DNA of 13,695 nucleotides from an uncultured Campylobacter sp. (GTDB lineage Bacteria > Campylobacterota > Campylobacteria > Campylobacterales > Campylobacteraceae), in assembly GCF_938030785.1 (NCBI RefSeq), contig NZ_CALHIK010000124.1:1-13695 (forward strand). The letters are read 5' to 3'. The notes beneath the pieces are model-generated. The model worked only from the letters and a program-made list of their open reading frames with translations. It did not search any database and had not been told where the DNA came from. This document shows, piece after piece, positions 7,415-13,611 of the stretch (position 1 is the first letter of the stretch; every line of letters begins with the position of its first letter). Both the position numbers and the translations under genes were made by a program.

Positions 7415-8438
7415 GGTGCAGCGCTATTTATTTAGCAACTTCGTAAGCTCGTTCGCGTCGCTTTTCAGCACGCTTTTTATCATAATGTCGATCGTATTTT
7501 TCCTTCAGATCGCGCGCATTACGTCGTTTATCGAGATAAATTTTTCAGAGCTAGTCAAGCTATATCTTTTCATGCTACCGCGCATCCTCATATTTACGGT
7601 GCCGATCGCGTTTTTCGTAGCGCTTAGTATCTCGCTTTTTAGGCTATCTAAAGAGAACGAAACCATCGTCATCTTTACCATCGGCTACGCCACGCGCAAG
7701 ATCGCGCTATTTTTCGGCATAAGCGCCGCGCTGTGTTCCTTGGCGCTACTTTTCGTATCGCTTTTTATGATGCCGATAGCCGAAAATTTAAAGGACAATT
7801 TCATCGATTACAAAAAAATTAGCGCGACGCTAAATATCAAATCCAACGAATTCGGGCAGAAATTTTCCGACTGGCTCGTTTTTATCGACTCGCAGGAAAA
7901 CAACGGCACAAGCACGCTGTATAAGGATCTGGTGCTGTATAATCCGGGCAACTCGCAGGATCATGAGCGGATGATCGTAGCGCGCAGCGGCGAGTTTAAA
8001 AACGAAAACGCGAGCTTTTCCGCGATGCTGCACGACGGCAAAATTTACACGATGGGCGGCGAGCAGTGGCACGTAAGCGAGTTTGAAAGCCTAACCCTGC
8101 GCACGCAAAGCGACCGCAATATCCGCGGCGGAGGCGGCGTGATCGGATACTGGAGCGATATGAGCGGCAGCGAGAAGCGCAGGAAAGAATTTAGCATCTA
8201 CACCCTCGTCTCGCTCTTTCCGCTAGCGAGCTTTCTGTTTGCGCTAAGCCTCGGCATCGTGACCTATCGTTACGAAAAGGGCTTCGTTTACGCAGGGATC
8301 TTCGGCGTGCTTTTTAGCTACTTCGCGATGATCATGCTGCTCTCTAAATACCCAAGCATCGCGCTTCCCGTGACATTTGGCGTTACGCTTATCGGCTCGC
8401 TGCTTTACTACAGGATCAAAATTGCCCCGAGATACTGA
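7407..8438 (+). CDS. LptF/LptG-family LPS-export permease
   Basis: A 343-aa protein with the YjgP/YjgQ layout: three N-terminal helices (about 13-35, 50-75, 93-118), a large periplasmic domain (about 120-258), and three C-terminal helices (about 262-335). In the LptB2FG transporter this permease draws lipopolysaccharide from the inner membrane and passes it to LptC/LptA. The N-terminus (MDRVQRYLFSNF, then FASLFSTLFIIM) and the segment LPRILIFTVPIAFFVALSISLFRLSKENE match the family well. I cannot separate LptF from LptG by eye. The ATG lies inside the last codons of the prepilin peptidase gene, so translation is coupled. The 3' end probably overlaps the start of the truA reading frame. Confidence 0.88.
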   Translation: MDRVQRYLFSNFVSSFASLFSTLFIIMSIVFFLQIARITSFIEINFSELVKLYLFMLPRILIFTVPIAFFVALSISLFRLSKENETIVIFTIGYATRKIALFFGISAALCSLALLFVSLFMMPIAENLKDNFIDYKKISATLNIKSNEFGQKFSDWLVFIDSQENNGTSTLYKDLVLYNPGNSQDHERMIVARSGEFKNENASFSAMLHDGKIYTMGGEQWHVSEFESLTLRTQSDRNIRGGGGVIGYWSDMSGSEKRRKEFSIYTLVSLFPLASFLFALSLGIVTYRYEKGFVYAGIFGVLFSYFAMIMLLSKYPSIALPVTFGVTLIGSLLYYRIKIAPRY

Positions 8439-9759
8439 AAAAGACTCCAAGCTTTGCCGCGGCGAAATTTTAAATAAAAGCTCGTCCGCTCGAAATTTAG
8501 CGGATAAAATTTCGACGAACAAGTCTAGCGCGTCTAAAATTTTGCGTGGCGTAAATTTAAAACGCGAAGCGCAAAACGGCGAGCAGGTTTTGATCTTAAA
8601 CGACGAGTTTTCAAATTTTAAAAATTCCGCCATCGCAAGCTCGGCGAGCGATACGGCTACCTATACTGCGCCTGATTGCGAGTTGAATCACGAAAATTTC
8701 GAGCGGAATTTGGATACTGTTCGCGCCAAAGAGACCGCGCGTGCGGCAGATTTAAATTCCGCCTGCAAAAATTCTGCTGATACAGCCGCTTCCGATATTT
8801 GCGCGATAAGCGCAGAGGAAATTTATACGACCGTGCGCGCAGACGACCGCACCGCAAATTCTCTCAAAGCAGATACCGCCTACAAAGCGGGCATTTCCGC
8901 AAACACCCTTACAAGCGCGTCCGAACTCAAAAATATTATTGAAAGCGCGCCCGCAAGCGACTTCGCAGTGAGCGAGCTTGCGCACATCGGCAAAATAAGC
9001 ACTCTGCCAAATACTACTGCAGATGCGTGCACCTTCGCAGCGAGCGCAAACTCCGAGCGCGTGAAGCTCAAGCTCGTCTATTCCTATGACGGCTCGAAAT
9101 TTAGCGGCTCGCAGTCTCAGCCTCACGGGCGCGGCGTCGAGGACGTGCTGCGCGCGGCTTTGGGGCGCGTGGGTATCTTTGCGCCGCTAATTAGCAGCTC
9201 GCGCACCGATAAAGGGGTGCACGCGCTGCGCCAGGTAAGCTGCGTCGAATGCACCGTACACTGGGAGCTGCCGCGTCTAAAAGAGCTCATAAACCGCCAC
9301 TGCGCGCCCTATATTTTTGTGCAACACATCAGCCCGGTACCGCGCGATTTTCATCCGCGTTACGATGCTGTGGCGCGCTGCTATCGCTACGTTTTAAACC
9401 ATGGACGTCCAAGCCCCTTTCTTAGCGATTTTTGCGTGTTTTATCCGCGCGTGGATCTTGCCGCGCTCAATGCTGCGCTTGCAAATTTCGTCGGCGAGCA
9501 CGATTTTAGCGAGTTTATGAAAAGCGGCAGCGACATAAAAAGCCCGGTACGCAAGCTCTACGTCGCGCGCGCCTACTCTTTTAGAAATTTGACCTTGATA
9601 AATTTTAAAGCCAACGGATTTTTGCGAGCGCAGGTGCGGCTGATGGTCGCAAACGCCCTAAAATCCGTGCAGAGCGGGCGCAAGATCAGCTTCTCGCGAG
9701 CGCTTAGCAGAATCCCCTTTCCACCGAACGGGCTGTATCTTAGCGGCGTGAGTTATTAA
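8422..9759 (+). CDS. truA: tRNA pseudouridine synthase TruA with a possible 213-aa N-terminal extension
   Basis: The C-terminal 232 residues are TruA, which converts uridines 38-40 of the tRNA anticodon arm to pseudouridine. Motifs are YDGSKFSGSQ, SSRTDKGVHA with the catalytic Asp codon at 9208-9210, RDFHPRYDAVARCYRYVL, and a late ANGFLRAQVRLMV. The normal TruA fold would start at an in-frame GTG at 9061 (MKLKLVYSYDG), which has no clear ribosome-binding site. Upstream the frame stays open for 213 more codons, back to a TTG at 8422 preceded by AGGA (8412-8415) and overlapping the lptF-like gene by 17 nt. The added segment is hydrophilic, rich in Ala, Ser, Asp, Asn and Thr, poor in aromatics, and matches nothing I know. 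I report the long form because of its better start site. The short form 9061-9759 remains a real alternative, with 8439-9060 as spacer. Confidence 0.7.
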   Translation: MPRDTEKDSKLCRGEILNKSSSARNLADKISTNKSSASKILRGVNLKREAQNGEQVLILNDEFSNFKNSAIASSASDTATYTAPDCELNHENFERNLDTVRAKETARAADLNSACKNSADTAASDICAISAEEIYTTVRADDRTANSLKADTAYKAGISANTLTSASELKNIIESAPASDFAVSELAHIGKISTLPNTTADACTFAASANSERVKLKLVYSYDGSKFSGSQSQPHGRGVEDVLRAALGRVGIFAPLISSSRTDKGVHALRQVSCVECTVHWELPRLKELINRHCAPYIFVQHISPVPRDFHPRYDAVARCYRYVLNHGRPSPFLSDFCVFYPRVDLAALNAALANFVGEHDFSEFMKSGSDIKSPVRKLYVARAYSFRNLTLINFKANGFLRAQVRLMVANALKSVQSGRKISFSRALSRIPFPPNGLYLSGVSY

Positions 9760-10254
9760 ATTTAGCGCCTCTGCATCGCTTTTGCGGAGATTAAATTTTA
9801 CTCCGCAATGGCGCGCGGTTCGCGGCAGAGATGGAATTTTATTTTAAAATTTTAAAAGCAAACGGATATAAAATTTAACTTCAGATAAAGAGCCTTGCTG
9901 TTTTGCGGCGCCCAGCAAAAGCGCTTGCGATAAATTTTAGCTGCGAATGAAAAAAGCGCCAAGCCCCGATTATTTTGCCCGCGCTGCCGCTCTATTTTTC
10001 GACGCGCTGCGTCTAAAATAAATTTATGCAGCGCTTAAATTTGAAATCGCAGCGAGCCTTGGGCGGAACCGCTTTAAATTTACGCCAGGGCAAACGTGGC
10101 AAAATTTCGCTAAGCCCTACCGCCCAAGATCACAATACGGATAAATTTAAAGCGTAGCGCGCTAAAACCGCAGAGCGTGCGACGCGGTAAATTTTAAATT
10201 TATTTTCCGCGATGGCGCAAAATTTCAAATTTATCTGCCGCAAAACAGAGGCCG
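9760..10254. other. Gene-free stretch with hairpins and AAATTT words
   Basis: I see no credible gene here. It lies between the convergent ends of truA and the minus-strand 352-aa gene, so it should contain terminators. A perfect 8-bp hairpin, TTGCGGAG and CTCCGCAA (9782-9808), stands 22 nt after truA but lacks a T-run. A 16-nt palindrome TTTTAAAATTTTAAAA occupies 9842-9857. GCGCTGC and GCAGCGC (10004-10034) form a 7-bp stem around an AT-rich loop. AAATTT-type words recur every few tens of bases throughout. Confidence 0.6.
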
Positions 10255-10299
10255 CTACTGCTTAAAGTCATGGATTTCGATAGCGGTAAAACCGAGCTC
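10255..10299 (-). pseudogene. Ghost C-terminal tail of a lost paralogue of the 352-aa gene
   Basis: Read on the minus strand, this segment encodes ELGFTAIEIHDFKQ followed by a TAG stop. The functional gene next to it ends KKYGANIQIHDFKR and TAG. Over the last 27 nt the two copies differ at 4 positions, two of them silent (ATA/ATC for Ile, CAC/CAT for His). The two stops are 47 nt apart and in different frames, so this is not readthrough of the first gene. The simplest reading is that a tandem paralogue once followed and was deleted down to its last codons, or that the 3' end was replaced by recombination. Confidence 0.6.
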
Positions 10300-10301
10300 T
10301 C

Positions 10302-11360
10302 CTACCGCTTAAAGTCGTGGATTTGTATATTCGCGCCATATTTTTTGCAAAGCTGCTGCACCTTTTCTTTCAGCTTCTCCTCGTTATAGCAGATGAGATC
10401 GATGTATGCGTGCCTCTGCCCGGTTGCGCCGCCGATTATCTCCAGAAACGAGCCGCAGCTCTCCAGCTCATCGTCCTCGATTTTGTTTCGCAGATCAAAG
10501 CCCGCCTGCATGTCACCGCTGTTGCCTACGCTAAGAAAGCAAAATTTAATGCCGAGCTCGAAGGCTTCGTTGTAGATGTTACGCTTGCCGCCTAGGTACT
10601 CGCCTATGAGATTTCGCAGGCAGGTTGTGCCCACGACCACGTCCTCTCGCACCTCGCTTCCGCGCGGCTCCATCTCGTAGCTGAAAAAATTCTTTAGCGG
10701 CGCGCGCGCGGCTTTTTCGCCGAATTTCTCATCGATCAGATCGGCAAATTCGCTTAGCGGCACGCCGTTTTCCTGCGGCTTATCAAGCACTTCAAGCATG
10801 CCCAAAGTGTTAATAACCGTCGTTTCACCGATGATGTTATCAAGCAGGATGAAGCTTAGATTGCCCGCTTTGCCCTCGTCCTGCGCGAGCAGAGCCGCTA
10901 GGTTTTCGTTGTAAATTTTAATATCCACATCGCTTTCGTTAAACTGCGCGTAGATCATCGACTCCTCGGCGCTTACGTTGGTGCCATACATCTCTATCCC
11001 GCCGATACCTCGCGGCGCGCGCGGCTTTCCGAGCGTACAGCGCATTCTGCCCTCGAGCTGCTTGGGCATAGCGTTTTTGATGAAGCTTAGCCAAAATAAT
11101 CGGTGTCTCATGCCCTCGGGAGTTAGCACCAGATCGAGCTTATCACCCGCGAGCCCCGTCATAAAATAGGGCTCGGCAAGGCAGATTCGAAGCTTCTCGT
11201 CAGTCTTTTGCATCGCCTTTTCAAACTCTTCCGCCGCCAGATCGGTCTTGATCTCATCTATCACGCTGCCAAATTCCGCCCAAAATTTATCCACTCTGCC
11301 GGCAAAGGTACTTGGAATTTGCGCTTTTTCAGCTTTTTTGCCCAAACCGAATAACCCCAT
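10302..11360 (-). CDS. Uncharacterised 352-aa cytoplasmic protein, MGLF N-terminus
   Basis: I do not recognise this family by name. The protein is soluble, acidic and has no membrane segment or signal peptide. It begins MGLFGLGKKAEKAQ, then a helical region with EEFEKAMQKTDEKL, then a probable core with LDLVLTPEGMRHRLFWLSFI, MYGTNVSAEESMIYAQF and LSFILLDNIIGETTVINTL. The C-terminal third has cysteines and ends GANIQIHDFKR. The LTPEG-type segment reminds me of uncharacterised bacterial proteins, but I cannot confirm that. I start at 11360 because AAAGGAGAG lies directly before that ATG; an in-frame start 30 nt upstream has none. A perfect TATAAT lies 30 nt upstream. The gene is divergent from the DUF2314-ankyrin gene, whose product also begins MGLF, suggesting a functional or evolutionary link. 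Confidence 0.75.
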   Translation of the reverse strand: MGLFGLGKKAEKAQIPSTFAGRVDKFWAEFGSVIDEIKTDLAAEEFEKAMQKTDEKLRICLAEPYFMTGLAGDKLDLVLTPEGMRHRLFWLSFIKNAMPKQLEGRMRCTLGKPRAPRGIGGIEMYGTNVSAEESMIYAQFNESDVDIKIYNENLAALLAQDEGKAGNLSFILLDNIIGETTVINTLGMLEVLDKPQENGVPLSEFADLIDEKFGEKAARAPLKNFFSYEMEPRGSEVREDVVVGTTCLRNLIGEYLGGKRNIYNEAFELGIKFCFLSVGNSGDMQAGFDLRNKIEDDELESCGSFLEIIGGATGQRHAYIDLICYNEEKLKEKVQQLCKKYGANIQIHDFKR

Positions 11361-11389
11361 AATCTCTCCTTTAATTAAATTTAAACGCA

Positions 11390-11395
11390 ATTATA
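11390..11395 (-). promoter_or_regulatory. Consensus -10 box for the 352-aa gene
   Basis: The minus strand reads TATAAT, a perfect sigma-70 -10, 30 nt before the ATG at 11360. It directly follows a short inverted repeat GCTAAAATTAGC (plus-strand 11396-11407), which could be an operator. No -35 is apparent, as is usual in Campylobacter. Confidence 0.6.
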
Positions 11396-11522
11396 GCTAA
11401 TTTTAGCGCGGGCGCGGAGCTCAAACTTCAAAACCGCCCTGCTCTTCTGCACTCCGCCATACGGCTCGCGCGGTGAAATTTTGCCCGCTATTTTAATCAG
11501 GCAGATGAAAGTAAATTTAAAA

Positions 11523-11528
11523 TACAAT
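11523..11528 (+). promoter_or_regulatory. Candidate -10 box for the DUF2314-ankyrin gene
   Basis: TACAAT lies 31 nt before the ATG at 11559, downstream of an AT-rich stretch, and is followed by a strong ribosome-binding site AAGGAGAG (11548-11555). With the TATAAT on the other strand this makes the 198-nt gap a divergent promoter region. Confidence 0.45.
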
Positions 11529-11558
11529 ACGAATCTCAACTAAATTTAAGGAGAGCAA

Positions 11559-12422
11559 ATGGGACTGTTTAAAAAACTATTCGGCGGCGATGACGCGAGC
11601 TGTGAGGACAAAGGCTCCTGCGAGCGCGCCGCACGCGATCTTGAAGGCGGCTGCAAAGGAAAAGGTAGCGCAGACGGCGAGCCCGTGTTTTACGCGGACG
11701 GCGAAGATGAGGCGATGCTAAAAGCATTCGAGCAGGCGCGAAAGAGCTTTCGCTACTTCTGGCGTGAGCTGTACTGGGAGCGCCTCCGCATCGTCCCCGC
11801 GCTTAGCTTTGCCTGCGTCAAGGTCGCCTTTTCGCAAGAGCTAAACGGTAGCACCGAGGTCGAGCATATGTGGGTAAACGACGTGTATTTTGACGGCGAG
11901 CGCGTTTGCGGCGTGCTCGTAAACGACCCGAACGTGCTAAACAACGTCAAAAACGGCGACGAAGTCGCGGTGCCGCTAGAGCAGATCAGCGACTGGATGT
12001 TTGCGATAGAGGGCAAGACCTACGGCGGCTTTAGCGTGCAGGCGATGCGCAAAGCTATGAGCCAGAGCGAGCGCGCCGAGCACGACGAGGCGTGGGGGCT
12101 AAATTTCGGCGATCCTGACGTCGTGCTGGTGGCGTACGAACAGCAGGAGCATCCGCAAAATTTAACCGAGCACCCGATGAGCGTCAATACGAAGAAAAAT
12201 TTCGAGGAGTTTTTGCGCGGGTATCCGGACGAGATCACGCGCACGGACGATGAGGGCTACACGATGCTGCACCACGAGGCGATCGCGGGCAATCTGACGA
12301 GGCTCGAGCTTTTGCTTGCTAAGGGTGCGGATAAAAACGCTAAAAATATCCACGGCAAAACCGCGCTCGATTATGCTAGAGCGCTCGGCTGGGATCACGT
12401 CGCGGAGGCACTTAGCGAGTAG
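11559..12422 (+). CDS. DUF2314 domain plus ankyrin-repeat protein
   Basis: A 287-aa soluble protein in three parts. The N-terminal 45 residues begin MGLFKKLFGG and are Gly/Asp-rich with three cysteines (about positions 15, 20 and 31). Residues about 50-165 form a DUF2314 (YegJ-like) domain. Supporting signs are the segment around ARKSFRYFWREL, VKVAFSQE, EHMWVNDVYFDGERVCGVLVNDP and the closing QISDWMF. Residues about 228-287 contain nearly two ankyrin repeats (DDEGYTMLHHEAIAGNLTRLE, then GADKNAKNIHGKTALDYAR). DUF2314 has no established biochemical function that I can name. Ankyrin repeats bind proteins, so a partner-binding or immunity-like role is possible but unproven. The ATG has a near-perfect ribosome-binding site. 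A likely intrinsic terminator follows, so it is probably a single-gene unit. Confidence 0.85.
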   Translation: MGLFKKLFGGDDASCEDKGSCERAARDLEGGCKGKGSADGEPVFYADGEDEAMLKAFEQARKSFRYFWRELYWERLRIVPALSFACVKVAFSQELNGSTEVEHMWVNDVYFDGERVCGVLVNDPNVLNNVKNGDEVAVPLEQISDWMFAIEGKTYGGFSVQAMRKAMSQSERAEHDEAWGLNFGDPDVVLVAYEQQEHPQNLTEHPMSVNTKKNFEEFLRGYPDEITRTDDEGYTMLHHEAIAGNLTRLELLLAKGADKNAKNIHGKTALDYARALGWDHVAEALSE

Positions 12423-12441
12423 TAACATTTGGCAGCTATGC

Positions 12442-12501
12442 GGGCGGGCTAAATTTGGCTGTAAATTAAAATTTAGCCTGCGCCCTGTGCCCCTTTTTTT
12501 T
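12442..12501 (+). terminator. Probable intrinsic terminator after the DUF2314-ankyrin gene
   Basis: GGCTAAATTT (12447-12456) pairs perfectly with AAATTTAGCC (12469-12478). The stem can be extended by GGGC with GCCC across a small mismatch, and a run of eight T follows at 12494-12501. The gap between stem and T-run is longer than ideal, and an alternative pairing of the outer GC bases would shorten it. Confidence 0.55.
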
Positions 12502-12556
12502 ACCCAAGCCAATAACCCGTAAATTCCTTTTAATCAAATTTAGGCAGCATGAAGCT

Positions 12557-12590
12557 ATTTTAAAATTTTACGAAAGCTGCATTTTAAAAT
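12557..12590. promoter_or_regulatory. Paired palindromes upstream of the toxin-antitoxin operon
   Basis: ATTTTAAAAT occurs twice, at 12557-12566 and 12581-12590, 24 nt apart start to start. Each copy follows an AGCT-containing word and sits within a larger GCAGC/GCTGC inverted repeat. They lie 33-66 nt before the antitoxin ATG, where the operator and -10 region are expected. Type II antitoxins commonly repress their own promoter, so these are candidate binding sites. The same AT word is common in this DNA, which weakens the case. Confidence 0.35.
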
Positions 12591-12622
12591 TTTTTAGTAA
12601 AATAAAACGCAAAGGAGCTAAG

Positions 12623-12850
12623 ATGGCGACGATCAATATAAAAACACAAAACGATAATACCATAAAAGCTATAAAGGCTTTGCTGCTACTTGATCCGACG
12701 GCGACTATAGTTTGCGACGAACATATGCTAAGCGAATCCGATCAAAAAAAGCTCGACGAGATAATAGATCGATCGGACAAAGGCGAATTAAAGCTTTATA
12801 ACGATGATGAGATAAAAGAAAGGCTAGCCGAAAAAGGGCTCGCGTGGTAA
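12623..12850 (+). CDS. Putative antitoxin of a ParE/RelE-type toxin-antitoxin pair
   Basis: A 75-aa charged protein beginning MATINIKTQNDNTIKAIKAL and ending RLAEKGLAW. The C-terminal half is rich in Asp, Glu and Lys (DEIIDRSDKGELKLYNDDEI), as expected for an antitoxin tail that wraps round its toxin. I do not see a clear ribbon-helix-helix or Phd fold by eye. The assignment rests mainly on context: the toxin reading frame starts at a GTG overlapping this gene's stop by 7 nt, the classic antitoxin-first layout. A strong ribosome-binding site (AAAGGAG, 12611-12617) precedes the ATG. Confidence 0.65.
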   Translation: MATINIKTQNDNTIKAIKALLLLDPTATIVCDEHMLSESDQKKLDEIIDRSDKGELKLYNDDEIKERLAEKGLAW

Positions 12851-13124
12851 TTTTATACTCTGAAAATTTCGTGAGCGAACTCGAAAATATCGCCAGTTTC
12901 ATAGCTTTGCACAGCGAAGCTCGGGCTGATGATTTTATGCGCGAGCTCAAAACGAAATCGAAAAAATCCCCTTTATGCCGTATCGCTTTAGAAAAAATTT
13001 AAAGCAAAACAGAAACGACGTCAGAGAGATGATCTTTAAAAGCTATGTGGTACTTTTTCAGATCAAAAAGGACAGCATTATAATTCTATCCATCTTTAAA
13101 TGCAATTTGACGCGCTTTAGCTAA
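12844..13124 (+). pseudogene. ParE/RelE-family toxin split by a one-base frameshift
   Basis: From the GTG at 12844 the frame reads MVILYSENFVSELENIASF and on to FMRELK, then is lost and reaches a stop at 13000. If one A is restored in the AAAA run at 12949-12952, the sequence continues as NEIEKIPFMPYRFRKNL, VREMIFKSYVVLFQI and KDSIIILSIF to a TAA at 13122-13124. The joined 93-aa product has the length and layout of ParE/RelE toxins, which inhibit DNA gyrase or cleave mRNA on ribosomes: N-terminal helices, then a strand-rich C-terminal half with the VRxxxxKSYVVLFQI pattern. As written it cannot make a full toxin unless the ribosome slips. A sequencing error in the A-run is the main alternative. 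Confidence 0.75.
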
Positions 13125-13141
13125 AATTTTGATTTTAACCC

Positions 13142-13252
13142 TCACGTGCACTGAAAGCAGCCGCCCAAAACCTCGCATTTTTCGCAGATCTGCACATATA
13201 TGACCCCTTCGCCCTGCACCAGCTCGCCAAGGGGAATTTGCGCCAGGTCGTG
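13142..13252 (-). pseudogene. Minus-strand fragment ending in a four-cysteine tail
   Basis: Read on the minus strand, this stretch ends with a TGA at 13142-13144. It encodes a protein-like C-terminus, DLAQIPLGELVQGEG then IYVQI and CEKCEVLGGCFQCT. The C-x2-C-x6-C-x2-C pattern suggests a metal-binding knuckle. No start codon is in frame before a stop at 13322-13324, and the upstream part runs antisense into the flgG relic, so at most this is a 3' remnant. I do not recognise the family. The plus-strand reading of the same bases (YDPFALHQLAKGNL) could be a degraded flgG segment instead. Confidence 0.3.
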
Positions 13253-13435
13253 GTCGGCACGGCTAGGCTCGACGGCATCGGCACGATCAGGCAGGGATTT
13301 GTCGAGATGAGCAACGTACGGCTAGCCTAGGAGATGATCGACCTCATCACGGCTCAGCGCGCGTATGAAGCCAACTCAAAGGCGATCACGACGAGCGACG
13401 ATATGCTCTCGATCGTAAATAGCCTAAAAAGATAA
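13253..13435 (+). pseudogene. flgG: 3' relic of flagellar distal rod gene flgG
   Basis: The last 61 codons match the FlgG C-terminus closely: LDGIGTIRQGFVEMSNV, then RLA, an in-frame TAG (13328-13330), then EMIDLITAQRAYEANSKAI, TTSDDMLSIVNSLKR and the native TAA. FlgG builds the distal rod of the flagellum, and its C-terminal helix carries the QRAYEANSKAI motif that packs in the rod. The TAG falls where FlgG normally has Glu in VEEM, so GAG to TAG is a likely single change. No ribosome-binding site or FlgG N-terminus exists upstream. The adjoining bases to about 13199 show only faint similarity. The piece is dead. Confidence 0.85.
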
Positions 13436-13443
13436 TCTAAACT

Positions 13444-13611
13444 AGGCTAAATTTACGCCGTCTGGCCTGAAACTGCCTTGCGGATTTCGGGTTAGGCGGC
13501 TTTTTAAATTTGGCCCGCTTTTGCCGCCCGAGGATTAAATTTAGGCTAAATTTAGCGGTCTTTACGCTGCGACTAGCGAAAGCTAAATTTGAGTAAATTT
13601 AGGCTAAATTT
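13444..13611. repeat. Three copies of AGGCTAAATTT
   Basis: AGGCTAAATTT occurs at 13444-13454, 13543-13553 and 13601-13611. The middle copy lies in a perfect 12-nt palindrome GCTAAATTTAGC (13545-13556), and related words (AGCTAAATTT) lie between. The 260 nt after flgG show no gene apart from the terminator and these repeats. Confidence 0.5.
13457..13505 (+). terminator. Intrinsic terminator downstream of the flgG relic
   Basis: GCCGTCTGGCCTGAA (13457-13471) pairs along its full 15 nt with TTCGGGTTAGGCGGC (13486-13500), using four G-U pairs, around a 14-nt loop, and is followed at once by TTTTT. It starts 22 nt after the flgG stop, so it is probably the original terminator of that gene, better preserved than the gene itself. 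Confidence 0.75.

Noticed and set aside
8752..9126. Long open frame on the minus strand opposite the TruA extension
   Set aside because: It has no ribosome-binding site, its translation is Arg/Cys/Ala-rich without any family pattern, and it overlaps the conserved TruA start.
9782..9808. Intrinsic terminator for truA
   Set aside because: The 8-bp stem is perfect but no T-run follows on either strand, so I list it only as a hairpin.
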